From the NCBI GenBank assembly GCA_003144275.1, contig NJBF01000004.1, forward strand, positions 62,001 to 126,000: 64,000 nucleotides of DNA. The letters are read 5' to 3'. Source of the stretch: Candidatus Heimdallarchaeota archaeon B3_Heim (GTDB lineage Archaea; Asgardarchaeota; Heimdallarchaeia; Hodarchaeales; Hodarchaeaceae). The position numbers and the translations under genes are program-made. Under the pieces are notes generated by a model that did not search any database, had not been told where the DNA came from, and saw only the letters and a program-made list of their open reading frames with translations. Positions 9,455 to 17,992 of the stretch are shown piece by piece. Numbering within the stretch: the stretch's first letter is position 1; each line of letters opens with the position of its first letter.

Positions 9455-10420
9455 ATGGCAGCAAACACAATGAATATAGATCCTTTTAGTACGAATTCTA
9501 CACTACTGGAGAAATCGACCGAGACTAGTCCATTTTCTTCGACCTTGATCGGATTCTTCTTGTGTTCCTTTGACACAACTTATGGCTTACAAATTCTTTT
9601 TTCTATTCCTGCAAAATTGAAAAAAAACTCCTCAGAACATGATATATTGAAGACACACTATATTTGGAAAGTTGAACATATCCCCATTCCCATTCGTATA
9701 GATCTAAAGATTTCTGAATTTATCTATTCAGCACTTCAATTGATTGGACCTAAATCACATGACGCAGAAGCTACCGTTGAAAAACCGATTTTCGGAATTG
9801 TTTTAAAAATATGGAAGGATGGAGAACATATTCCTCTTGAATTAATTGAACAATTCAGAGACGATCTCCAAATTAATCATTGGAATGACATTGAAATCCT
9901 GTATAAGCGACAAATCCTTGGTTTAAATCCTGCTAAAAGACGTAAATACATACAGCTTTCGGACAAAGTGGCTAAAATCGGAAAATTTCTTCAGACAACT
10001 TGGGAAGATCTAGGAAACAACGTATCCAATACCAAGATGTTCTTTAAAAAACAAAATTTGTCGATTCCCAAATCTTCTGTGTATTCAAGAAGTCAAAAAA
10101 CTCCTGGAAAGAGCTTTTTTAAGGATCCAGTCACAATGCGAGTTTTAGACTCTAAATATCAAAACGATGAGGTTTTAGTAATTTTAGTGAATCAAATGGA
10201 GACATTAGAAGATGTTAAAATCAGAGTGTCTAAAAAGACGGAATTTTTCAGTGAAAATTTATGGGAACAGGATCTTGAGGAATGGCCTACAAAGGAGGAT
10301 CTAATTTTGGAATTTCCACGATCATCAAAATTGGAAAGCTATTTGCTAAAAATAAGTAGCAAAAACCAAACAGTGGCAATTAAATCATTGAATATCGATT
10401 CTACAGATATTAAGTTATAA
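9455..10420 (+). CDS. Longin/roadblock-like N-terminus with C-terminal beta domain (paralogue 1)
   Basis: About 321 residues starting at ATG (a TTG precedes it by one codon). The N-terminal ~90 residues (GFFLCSFDTTYGLQILFS...) fit a beta-beta-alpha longin/profilin-like pattern. The middle is charged and helical. The final ~94 residues (from MRVLDSKYQ) match, residue for residue in many places, the C-terminal extension of the NfnB-like protein encoded convergently nearby: VKIRVSKKTEFF here, VKIRISHVHDFF there. The next gene has the same layout, so the two are tandem paralogues. There are no catalytic motifs. By context it may be a scaffold or sensor for the redox complex. Confidence 0.72.
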   Translation: MAANTMNIDPFSTNSTLLEKSTETSPFSSTLIGFFLCSFDTTYGLQILFSIPAKLKKNSSEHDILKTHYIWKVEHIPIPIRIDLKISEFIYSALQLIGPKSHDAEATVEKPIFGIVLKIWKDGEHIPLELIEQFRDDLQINHWNDIEILYKRQILGLNPAKRRKYIQLSDKVAKIGKFLQTTWEDLGNNVSNTKMFFKKQNLSIPKSSVYSRSQKTPGKSFFKDPVTMRVLDSKYQNDEVLVILVNQMETLEDVKIRVSKKTEFFSENLWEQDLEEWPTKEDLILEFPRSSKLESYLLKISSKNQTVAIKSLNIDSTDIKL

Positions 10421-10500
10421 AATAGCTACAGGAAAAGATTTAATTTTCAATTTTCTAATGTTTTGTTAATTAATTTGTATTTGAGTATCTATCCTATTAC

Positions 10501-11514
10501 TTGGAGTTCATTTTTTTGCCGAATGGGAAATCAAATCCTATTGATTCATATCACCTTCAAGTAAAAGATCGCTCTTTCGGATTCTTCATTTATTTTTATG
10601 ATGAATTACAAGGTCATTCACTACTGTTTGCCTATCCAAAGGCTCTCATGTCAAGTGAAAACGAAAGGGCCATCTTAGCTATTCACCCAGCGTGGTGGCA
10701 TCAAGATCAATTCCTTAAGTCTGAAAAATTCTCTACAATGGATCTTGAACTTAGTGGAGTGGTATATTCTGCCACTCTCTTCGAATGTGATACACAACGG
10801 TTGAAGAGACGGCCAGGCATGAAAGCAATGAAATGGCAAAAGGAGAGATTTATCCTCATCGTGAAAGCTCCTGAAAAAGTTTCTTTCATTGCTCAAGAAA
10901 TACTCCACGAGTTTCATTCCCAGATAAAGGAAAAATTCAGTAAACATTTGTGTTATCTCGTGCGATTTCAGCTTGAATCGACTAATAAGGCTGAGAACAA
11001 GGACTTTTTACCAGACAACGTTAAATTAGTGGAAGAGGGACTAGCTGAAATTTGTCAATCATTAACTCCTAACACACCAATTAGTAAACTTGAACCTTTA
11101 TTTCATATGGACAGAGAAAGGGAACCTGGCAAAAGGACTACTTTGAACTCTGTACCAAAAAAGAAATTAAGATTCGCGATTCCAAGAAGTAAAGATAGTA
11201 AAATTATTGGCCAGAAAACTTCAGATCATTCTCAAGAAAGTCCAAAATCGATCAAAATTCTATCAATAAGTAGAGGGGAAGATTTAGTAAAAATTTCAGT
11301 AAAAAATACAACTCCTTTCGATCTAAAAAATGTAGTTATCCGAGTCTATGAATCTCATGGTTTCGTTGGTAAAGACAAGAAAGTCAAGAAACTTTTGAAA
11401 TGGGCTCCAAATGAGGTTAGTGAGTTAGAATTTAAACCTGAATTAGATAAAGGGATACGTTACTTACTTAAAATTGAAGATGAAGAAGATAATCTAAAAA
11501 TAAAACGAATTTAA
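10501..11514 (+). CDS. Longin/roadblock-like N-terminus with C-terminal beta domain (paralogue 2)
   Basis: 337 residues, TTG start, 80 bases after its paralogue. The N-terminus (SFGFFIYFYDELQGHSLLFAYP) parallels GFFLCSFDTTYGLQILFSIP in the preceding gene, followed by a similar ELSGVVYSATLF / ISEFIYSALQL helix. A Ser/Lys-rich linker around residues 200-245 leads to a C-terminal ~87-residue beta domain (VVIRVYESHGF ... LLKWAPNEVSELEF) of the same type as in paralogue 1 and in the NfnB-like protein. The family is not one I can name. Seventeen bases separate it from the CBS gene, so the three plus-strand genes are probably one transcript. Confidence 0.72.
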   Translation: MEFIFLPNGKSNPIDSYHLQVKDRSFGFFIYFYDELQGHSLLFAYPKALMSSENERAILAIHPAWWHQDQFLKSEKFSTMDLELSGVVYSATLFECDTQRLKRRPGMKAMKWQKERFILIVKAPEKVSFIAQEILHEFHSQIKEKFSKHLCYLVRFQLESTNKAENKDFLPDNVKLVEEGLAEICQSLTPNTPISKLEPLFHMDREREPGKRTTLNSVPKKKLRFAIPRSKDSKIIGQKTSDHSQESPKSIKILSISRGEDLVKISVKNTTPFDLKNVVIRVYESHGFVGKDKKVKKLLKWAPNEVSELEFKPELDKGIRYLLKIEDEEDNLKIKRI

Positions 11515-11531
11515 AGGTAGGAAAATGCGCT

Positions 11532-11930
11532 TTGAACATAACAAAGGTTAAAGATTTAATGACAAAGGATTTAATAACTATTAGTGGGGATAAAAGTGTG
11601 ATATATGCTTCAGAATTAATGATAGAGAAAAATATTGGTTCTTTATTGGTTTATGAAGATTCCGAAGTGATAGGGATAATTACAGAACGGGATATTGTAA
11701 AAAAAATAATAACCGATTGTAAAGACCTATGTGAAGTTATGGCAATAGAAATTGCTACAAAAGATTTAATCACAATTGCGCCAAAGGATACAATTGAACA
11801 TGCATTAATCACGATGTACAGAAAAAATATTAAACGAATTCCCGTTAAAGATCCTATCTCTCATGAATTAGTAGGTATTATCACAACTCATGACATCATT
11901 GCCGCATTCAATACACTTGAACTAACTTAA
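11532..11930 (+). CDS. CBS-domain pair protein
   Basis: 132 residues, essentially only two CBS motifs: VKDLMTKDLITISGDKSVIYASELMIEKNIGSLLV..GIITERDIVKKI and a second copy from about residue 70 ending GIITTHDIIAAF. Stand-alone CBS pairs usually bind adenosyl ligands (AMP, ATP, NAD(H) or SAM) and act as sensors. The TTG start is preceded by GGTAGG. The gene ends 9 bases from the convergent stop of the NfnB-like gene. With its longin-like neighbours it could sense adenine-nucleotide status for the redox complex; that is inference. Confidence 0.88.
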   Translation: MNITKVKDLMTKDLITISGDKSVIYASELMIEKNIGSLLVYEDSEVIGIITERDIVKKIITDCKDLCEVMAIEIATKDLITIAPKDTIEHALITMYRKNIKRIPVKDPISHELVGIITTHDIIAAFNTLELT

Positions 11931-11939
11931 TTCCGATAA

Positions 11940-13673
11940 TCATTTTTTCACGTCTTCTGCAACAATAATTTTTGACATAATCTTACCATGTAGGTCATTA
12001 ATTGTAATCAGATATTCTTTTTCGCTTTTGTCAATGCGGGGACAATCAACTTCGTGTTCTTCACCAGGTGACCATTGAGGTACAGTTTTTTCGAACATTG
12101 TTGTTTCAAAGAAATCATGAACGTGAGAAATTCGGATTTTAACTTGATCAAGTTCTTTTTCGGAAACGTTAACTAAATTTACTCTTAGATAAACTGATTT
12201 TGGATAGATTGCTACATATTTTAATTCTAATATCTCTTTAGGAATCACAAAGCTTTCAGTAATTTCCTCTGTAGGTGGAAAAAGATCTTCATGAATAGCC
12301 ATTGCCGATCGTCGTCCAGCACCCATTGCAGAAATAACTGTTGCAGCTCCAGTTACAATATCCCCACCCGCGTATACAAACGGTTTACTAGTCCTTCCCA
12401 ATTCATCAGTCACAATATTTCCCCATTTATTCACCTCTAAATCTGGTGTAGTCATTGTAATCAAAGGATTGGCTTTATTTCCTATCGCAATGATAATCAG
12501 ATCCGTAGTGAGTTCAAAATAGTCCCCTTCTATCGGAACTGGTCTGGCACGGCCAGATTTATCTGGTTCCCCAAGTTCATATCGTTGGCAGCGAATAGAC
12601 TCAATTCTCCCTTTTTCGTCACCCATGATCTCTACTGGATTAGATAATAACTTAAATTGAATTCCTTCCTCTTCTGCATGGTGAACTTCTTCCAATCTCG
12701 CTGGCATTTGTTCCCTAGAACGACGATAGACGATATATACATTTTTAGCATCGAGTCTTAAAGCAGTTCTAGCTGAATCCATGGCGACGTTTCCTCCACC
12801 GACTACAACAACATTTTTGCCAGTAAGTAATGGTGTATTATAATCGGGATAAAGGTACGCCTTCATCAAATTCGAACGTGTCAAATATTCATTAGCAGAA
12901 TAAACCCCTTGCAAATTTTCTCCTGGAATATTCATAAACACAGGTAAGCCAGCTCCAACTCCAATATAAACTGCATCGTATCCATCCTCAGAAAATAATT
13001 CATCAATACTGCGAACCCTCCCAATAACTGAATCATAAACAAATTTGACACCAGAATTCTCCAAATTCTGAATTTCATACTGTACAACTGATTTAGGAAG
13101 TCTGAATTCAGGAATTCCATATACAAGAACGCCTCCACCAAGATGAAATGCTTCATAAACCGTTACTTCATACCCCTGTTGTATTAAATCGCCAGCCGTT
13201 GTTAGACCTGAGGGTCCACTCCCGATAATAGCTACTTTTTTCCCATTTTTCTTAACTCGCATGGGTTCAGGAATATGGCCACTAGATCTTTCATAGTCTG
13301 CAACAAACCGTTCGAGATTACCAATTCCTACAGATCTTCCTTTTTTACCCCTAACACAAACACCTTCACATTGAGATTCCTGAGGACAAACACGACCGCA
13401 AACAGCAGGGAGAACATTTCTTTCTTTAATTTTCCAAGCAGCCTCTAAAAATTTCCCTTCTTGTGCAAGAGATATAAATTCTGGTATTGGAACACGTACA
13501 GGACACCCTTCAACACATTTAGATTTCTTACAGTTCAAACATCGATTTGCTTCCTGAATTGCCATCTCTTCGGAATAGCCATAAGGAACTTCACGAAAAT
13601 TCTTTGCTCGTACCTGAGGAGGTTGGGTTGGCATTTCAGAAAAAACTATCTTCATTCGGTCTTTAGACTTCAT
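11940..13673 (-). CDS. NfnB/GltD-like flavoprotein with an extra C-terminal beta domain
   Basis: 577 residues. Residues ~1-470 are a standard NfnB/GltD core: cysteines in CLNCKKSKCVEGCP and CPQESQCEGVC, FAD site IIGSGPSGLTTAGDLIQQG, NAD(P) site VVGGGNVAMDSARTALRLDA, and VYAGGDIVTGAATVISAMGAGRRSA. Residues ~483-577 are an added domain (LKYVAIYPKSVYLRVNLVN ... QWSPGEEHEVDC) missing from the paralogue near 6-7 kb but shared with the two longin-like proteins encoded just downstream on the other strand. The ATG overlaps the NfnA stop (ATGA), and it is the last gene of the Nuo-type operon, so it is probably the NADPH-side subunit of that complex. Confidence 0.9.
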   Translation of the reverse strand: MKSKDRMKIVFSEMPTQPPQVRAKNFREVPYGYSEEMAIQEANRCLNCKKSKCVEGCPVRVPIPEFISLAQEGKFLEAAWKIKERNVLPAVCGRVCPQESQCEGVCVRGKKGRSVGIGNLERFVADYERSSGHIPEPMRVKKNGKKVAIIGSGPSGLTTAGDLIQQGYEVTVYEAFHLGGGVLVYGIPEFRLPKSVVQYEIQNLENSGVKFVYDSVIGRVRSIDELFSEDGYDAVYIGVGAGLPVFMNIPGENLQGVYSANEYLTRSNLMKAYLYPDYNTPLLTGKNVVVVGGGNVAMDSARTALRLDAKNVYIVYRRSREQMPARLEEVHHAEEEGIQFKLLSNPVEIMGDEKGRIESIRCQRYELGEPDKSGRARPVPIEGDYFELTTDLIIIAIGNKANPLITMTTPDLEVNKWGNIVTDELGRTSKPFVYAGGDIVTGAATVISAMGAGRRSAMAIHEDLFPPTEEITESFVIPKEILELKYVAIYPKSVYLRVNLVNVSEKELDQVKIRISHVHDFFETTMFEKTVPQWSPGEEHEVDCPRIDKSEKEYLITINDLHGKIMSKIIVAEDVKK

Positions 13674-14560
13674 GATGTTTCCTCTTCCCTGGATTTTTCT
13701 TGATATTTAGCTAAGGATCGGCATTCAGGAGAAAAATTCTGTAAACTAAGTGTTTCCTCACTAATATACAAGGTGTTACGTACATGTATTATTTCCTCCC
13801 AATCAATTTTATGGGCATTAAATTCTGGTCCATCAACGCATGCAAATTTTGTTTTACCATCATAAGATAAACGACAGCTTCCGCACATCCCTGTTCCATC
13901 CACCATAATTGTGGTAACTGTAGCATAGGTTGGAATAGCTCCTTTTTCTTTCGTTAGCTTTGAAACCTTGCTCATCATGACATTGCAGCCAATAACTTTG
14001 ATATGATCAATTTTTCGTTGTTGAGATTCAATCATGTGCTCAAGCACATCGTAAATATGTCCCCGTTCTCCTTTAGATCCATCAGTGGTAACAAGGATGA
14101 CTTCATCACTCACAGTTTTGAATTCCTCTTCATAATAAAGTAAATTCTCGTTTTTAGCCTCAATAATTGTTATTACGTGGTTTCCAAGTTCCTTGAGTCT
14201 TTTTGCTATTGGATAGGTCGCACCTACTCCATAACAACCCCCACTCACAACAACTGTTCCAAAATTCTCTAGATAAGCTGGTTCCCCTAATGGCCCTACA
14301 ATGCTATAAAATGAATCTCCTTCTTCCATAAATGCCATTTTGGAAGTAGATAATCCTAATTCCTGGACAATAAATGAAATCGTACCTTTTTCTTTATCCC
14401 AATCTATTAAGGTTAAAGGTATTTTTTCTGACCGTTCATCTACCATTACTAAGATAAATTGACCTGCTTTAGCTTTTCTTGCTATAGTAGGAACTGATAT
14501 ATCTAGCTTGTAAAAATTGGGTACAAATTCTTCCTTTTTTAGAATTTCAAATTTGGACAT
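13670..14560 (-). CDS. NfnA/SudB-like ferredoxin-NADP+ reductase subunit
   Basis: 296 residues, full length for the sulfide dehydrogenase beta/NfnA family. Flavin domain: AGQFILVMVDERSEKIPLTL. Nucleotide domain: VVVSGGCYGVGATYPIAKRL. C-terminal [2Fe-2S] cysteines: MVDGTGMCGSCRLSYDG and FACVDGPEF. It overlaps the NuoG-like gene by 14 bases upstream and the NfnB-like gene by 4 bases downstream, which implies translational coupling in fixed stoichiometry. In characterised Nfn enzymes the A/B pair bifurcates NADPH electrons to NAD+ and ferredoxin; here the presence of NuoEF as well suggests a larger complex. Confidence 0.9.
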   Translation of the reverse strand: MSKFEILKKEEFVPNFYKLDISVPTIARKAKAGQFILVMVDERSEKIPLTLIDWDKEKGTISFIVQELGLSTSKMAFMEEGDSFYSIVGPLGEPAYLENFGTVVVSGGCYGVGATYPIAKRLKELGNHVITIIEAKNENLLYYEEEFKTVSDEVILVTTDGSKGERGHIYDVLEHMIESQQRKIDHIKVIGCNVMMSKVSKLTKEKGAIPTYATVTTIMVDGTGMCGSCRLSYDGKTKFACVDGPEFNAHKIDWEEIIHVRNTLYISEETLSLQNFSPECRSLAKYQEKSREEETS

Positions 14561-16157
14561 CTAATACACCTTTTCCTTTTGACTGGTTGATAGCACGCTT
14601 TGAAGTTATATACAGCCTAAACTCTTCAACTTTGTCAGCTATGGGAACTCCCATATACTCAAGCTGTTGTTTTGATACCTTAGGTATTTCTAGTGGTTCG
14701 GCATTCCTTATTTCATCCTGTAAATTTTCAATTGATTCATGATTAAATCCATCTAATCCCATTGATTGAGCTAGGCGGCTTACAATGATCCAGCTAGGAA
14801 GTGCCTCTCCTGGTGGTTCAACTGCTTTATTTATTGCGTATTTCATGTATTCTTCTCCCGATTTTGTTCCGTCTTCTTCAGCGAACATTGTCGTTGGAAG
14901 AACGACCTCAGCAGTATCAGAAGAATTCGATTGGTATATATCCTGTAGAATCAGGAATTCTAGACCATCAAATTCAGAGAAAACATTCGAATTAAAGGTA
15001 GAAAAGATTGCTTTTACTCCTTGAGACTGTAAATTCTTGATATCTTCTTCGATAAATACAACGGGGTTGGTACTGACTCTTTGTGCAAATTTCAAAAGAA
15101 GATAAACTGCTTCGTCAGTTAAAGATGGAGATAATATAATTCCGATTTCCTCAGGTTTGTAGCCTTTCAACTTATCAGCCGTGTGTGTAATTGCTTCATC
15201 CCAAGGAACTGGATACTGCTCTTCTTTGATTACTTTACGTTTGACAGTAGGGTATTTAAGTCGGTCACGACCATTTACAAGAGCTGGAATACAAAATCGT
15301 CCTTTTACACAATATTCACGACGAGCTGACAATTCATATGGAGGATGAACGTTTACTACCTTATCCCACTTTACGTCAATTACCATTTGACATCCGTGTG
15401 AACATAGATTACATGTTGTTGTAACAGATTTATCGGGAGTTCCAAACCATGTCGAACCACGGGCAATGAGAGCTCCTGTCGGACATACATCAATACAATG
15501 ACCACAAAATACACACCCGCTTTCGAGGTGAGATACTTCTAAAATAGTTCCTACTTTGGTATCATGGCCACGTTTAGTTAGAGCAATAGCACTATATCCC
15601 AATACATCTTGACAGGCTCGAATACAACGAGCACATAGGATACAAAGGTTATAATCTCTTACAAGAAATGGATCATCACGTTCCAACGGAAGATTTTTAT
15701 AAAGCATTGGATACCGTATATCTTTGACCCGTAAATACTCAGAAATTTCTCGAATTTCGCATATTTCCTTGTTACTACAAGTAAAACATCCAATAACTCG
15801 TCCTGCTTTATATTCCCCATGGCGTACTTTTTCACATTCATCGTGTTCCTTACATATTATACAATAACTAGGATGTTCAGCAAGGATTAATTGGAAAACA
15901 TTTCGACGAACAGTTTGTAAATCTGGTGTTGCAGTTCGAACAACCATTCCTTCTCTGGCAGGTAATGTACAGGAATTGGGGTAAGTTCGGTTTCCCTCTA
16001 CATCAATAATACATAATCGGCATGCACCAAATGAAGGTAAATCTGGTCTTGCGCAGAGAGTAGGGATAAAAATTCCAGCTTTTGTAGCTACTTCAAGTAC
16101 AGTCTCTCCTTCCTCAAACACAACACGCCTCCCATTAATATTCATCCACTTGGTCAT
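14547..16157 (-). CDS. Short NuoG/FdhA-like iron-sulfur subunit lacking most of the molybdopterin domain
   Basis: 536 residues from the ATG whose A overlaps the NuoF stop (TAATG); the open frame extends 28 codons further upstream but that overlaps NuoF. In order: a [2Fe-2S] ferredoxin domain (C35, C46, C49, C63), an extra Cys-rich stretch (CIICKEHDECE; GCFTCSNKEIC), two [4Fe-4S] motifs (CILCARCIRACQ; CVFCGHCIDVCP), then the Fe4S4 domain of molybdopterin oxidoreductases (CNLCSHGCQ ... YCVKGRFC). After ~60 residues of the molybdopterin domain it jumps to the late piece VVLPTTMFAEEDGTKSGEEY, so the active-site region is absent. It is therefore an electron-wiring subunit, like the A subunits of bifurcating enzymes. 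Confidence 0.88.
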   Translation of the reverse strand: MTKWMNINGRRVVFEEGETVLEVATKAGIFIPTLCARPDLPSFGACRLCIIDVEGNRTYPNSCTLPAREGMVVRTATPDLQTVRRNVFQLILAEHPSYCIICKEHDECEKVRHGEYKAGRVIGCFTCSNKEICEIREISEYLRVKDIRYPMLYKNLPLERDDPFLVRDYNLCILCARCIRACQDVLGYSAIALTKRGHDTKVGTILEVSHLESGCVFCGHCIDVCPTGALIARGSTWFGTPDKSVTTTCNLCSHGCQMVIDVKWDKVVNVHPPYELSARREYCVKGRFCIPALVNGRDRLKYPTVKRKVIKEEQYPVPWDEAITHTADKLKGYKPEEIGIILSPSLTDEAVYLLLKFAQRVSTNPVVFIEEDIKNLQSQGVKAIFSTFNSNVFSEFDGLEFLILQDIYQSNSSDTAEVVLPTTMFAEEDGTKSGEEYMKYAINKAVEPPGEALPSWIIVSRLAQSMGLDGFNHESIENLQDEIRNAEPLEIPKVSKQQLEYMGVPIADKVEEFRLYITSKRAINQSKGKGVLDVQI

Positions 16158-17992
16158 TATGGTACCACCTTTTGGGGCCTGTCTTGTTTGAAGATAGCTG
16201 TTTTTGGACAACTTGAATGACAGATGCCACATGTAACACACACTGCAGTGTCAATGAAATGCACTTGCCCCTTTTCTCCAGTAATAGCACTAACGGGACA
16301 ATTACGAGCGCAAATTGTACACCCATTGCAAAGACTTTCATCAATGACATAATTAATGAGATCTTGACAGTCTTTCGCCAAACAGCGCTTTTCAAAAATA
16401 TGAGATTGATACTCATTACGGAAATACTTAAGAGTCGTTAATACTGGATTTGGGGCAGTTTGGCCTAAAGCACATAAAGAACCCATCTTAACAGTATAAG
16501 CAAGTTCCTCCAAAAGCATAAGATCCTTGTCTTCCCCTTTTCCAGTAATAATTCGCTCCAAAATTAATAGCATGGCTCTGGTTCCAATCCTGCATGGAAT
16601 ACACTTACCACATGATTCAGCTTGAGTGAAAGTCAAAAAATAATGAGCAAGTTTGACCATACAGTTAGTTTCATCAAGTACTATCATTCCCCCTGAGCCC
16701 ATAATACTTCCCGAAGCTGCCATGGTTTCATAATCAACTGGTGAATCCAAATGACTTGGGGGTAAACATCCCCCAGAAGGGCCACCAGTTTGAACAGCTT
16801 TGAATTCTCTATCATCAAGAATTCCACCCCCAATTTCGTATACAATCTCCCTCAAAGGAGTTCCCATGGGAACTTCAATCAAACCTAGATTTTTAACTTT
16901 CCCAGTTAAAGAAAAGATAGCCGTTCCAGTAGCATTCTCAACACCTATTCCATGGAACTTTTCCCACCCATTTTTAAAGATCCACGATGCTGATGCCCAT
17001 GTTTTAACATTGTTAATATTTGTAGGTTTACCCCAAAGTCCAGAAGTGGCAGGAAAGGGCGGCCTAGTACGAGGATTCCCACGATGTCCTTCTATAGAAG
17101 CCATTAATGCGGTTTCTTCCCCACAAACAAACGCTCCAGCACCTTCATGAACCGATATATCAAGAGAAAGACTAGAATTTAGAATATTGTCACCTAGAAA
17201 CCCTCTTTCCTTTGCTGTGACAAGAGCACGGCTAAAACGCTTGATTGCAAGAGGATACTCGGCTCGACAATATATAATTCCATGGGAGGCACCAATAGCA
17301 TATGCACCGATAATCATACCTTCTAATACACTATGGGGATCAGCCTCAAGTAAGGAGCGATCCATAAACGCCCCAGGATCTCCCTCATCAGCATTACAAA
17401 TGATATATTTTTCACTACCAGGAGCATCATGACAAAATTGCCATTTCAGACCTGTAGAAAAACCTGCTCCTCCTCGTCCTCTTAACCCTGAATCTGTGAT
17501 TATCTGAATTATTTCTTCTGGTTTTTTTTCTAGGGCACTCCTTAATCCTGAATATCCCCCAGTATTCATATAAGCATCAATTTCTTCTGGATTAATATGG
17601 CCACAATTACCCAAGATCATTCTAGTTTGTTTACTGTAAAAATCGATATTTTTATAATTTCCAATGCGTTTATTTAGTTTAGGATCCATGAAAAAGAGAT
17701 CTTCGACAAGAACATCGTTTTTAAGATGCGATTCAACAATTTGTTTGACATTAGGAGATTTAACCTGAGCGTACATAACACCTTCTGGCTCAATGATAAC
17801 AATTGGCCCTTGTGCACAAAATCCATGGCAGCCTGTGAAATCTACCTTTATTTTTTCCTGCAAATTGAAGTTTTTAAGCTGTTCTTCAAATTCCTCACTA
17901 ATTTCATCCGATTTAGATGATACACACCCGGTTCCCTTGCAAATTAGAACAGTCTTCTGATAATATTTTTGTAATGATTCCACCTGTGTCAT
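16157..17992 (-). CDS. NuoF/HndC-like NADH-binding flavoprotein subunit
   Basis: 611 residues, the long bifurcation-type form of NuoF. The N-terminal thioredoxin-like [2Fe-2S] domain has cysteines in CKGTGC and CHGFC. The FMN/NADH domain shows GLRGRGGAGFSTGLKWQF and NADEGDPGAFMDR. The [4Fe-4S] site is ESCGKCIPCRIGTRAML plus GSLCALG. The C-terminus carries a 2x[4Fe-4S] ferredoxin (CNGCTICARNCP; CVTCGICHSSCP). It overlaps nuoE by 4 bases and the NuoG-like gene by one. With NuoE it forms the NADH/FMN module found in bifurcating hydrogenases, formate dehydrogenases and Sporomusa-type Nfn complexes. No hydrogenase or formate dehydrogenase catalytic subunit is present in the operon. Confidence 0.93.
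   Translation of the reverse strand: MTQVESLQKYYQKTVLICKGTGCVSSKSDEISEEFEEQLKNFNLQEKIKVDFTGCHGFCAQGPIVIIEPEGVMYAQVKSPNVKQIVESHLKNDVLVEDLFFMDPKLNKRIGNYKNIDFYSKQTRMILGNCGHINPEEIDAYMNTGGYSGLRSALEKKPEEIIQIITDSGLRGRGGAGFSTGLKWQFCHDAPGSEKYIICNADEGDPGAFMDRSLLEADPHSVLEGMIIGAYAIGASHGIIYCRAEYPLAIKRFSRALVTAKERGFLGDNILNSSLSLDISVHEGAGAFVCGEETALMASIEGHRGNPRTRPPFPATSGLWGKPTNINNVKTWASASWIFKNGWEKFHGIGVENATGTAIFSLTGKVKNLGLIEVPMGTPLREIVYEIGGGILDDREFKAVQTGGPSGGCLPPSHLDSPVDYETMAASGSIMGSGGMIVLDETNCMVKLAHYFLTFTQAESCGKCIPCRIGTRAMLLILERIITGKGEDKDLMLLEELAYTVKMGSLCALGQTAPNPVLTTLKYFRNEYQSHIFEKRCLAKDCQDLINYVIDESLCNGCTICARNCPVSAITGEKGQVHFIDTAVCVTCGICHSSCPKTAIFKQDRPQKVVP

Noticed and set aside
16158..16241. Upstream extension of the NuoG-like gene by 28 codons
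   Set aside because: It overlaps the NuoF ferredoxin domain; the TAATG junction and the ferredoxin-like N-terminus fit the internal ATG.
16135..16416. Minus-strand 93-residue open frame over the NuoF/NuoG junction
   Set aside because: It is an alternative frame of the NuoF C-terminal ferredoxin and lacks any cluster motif or start signal.
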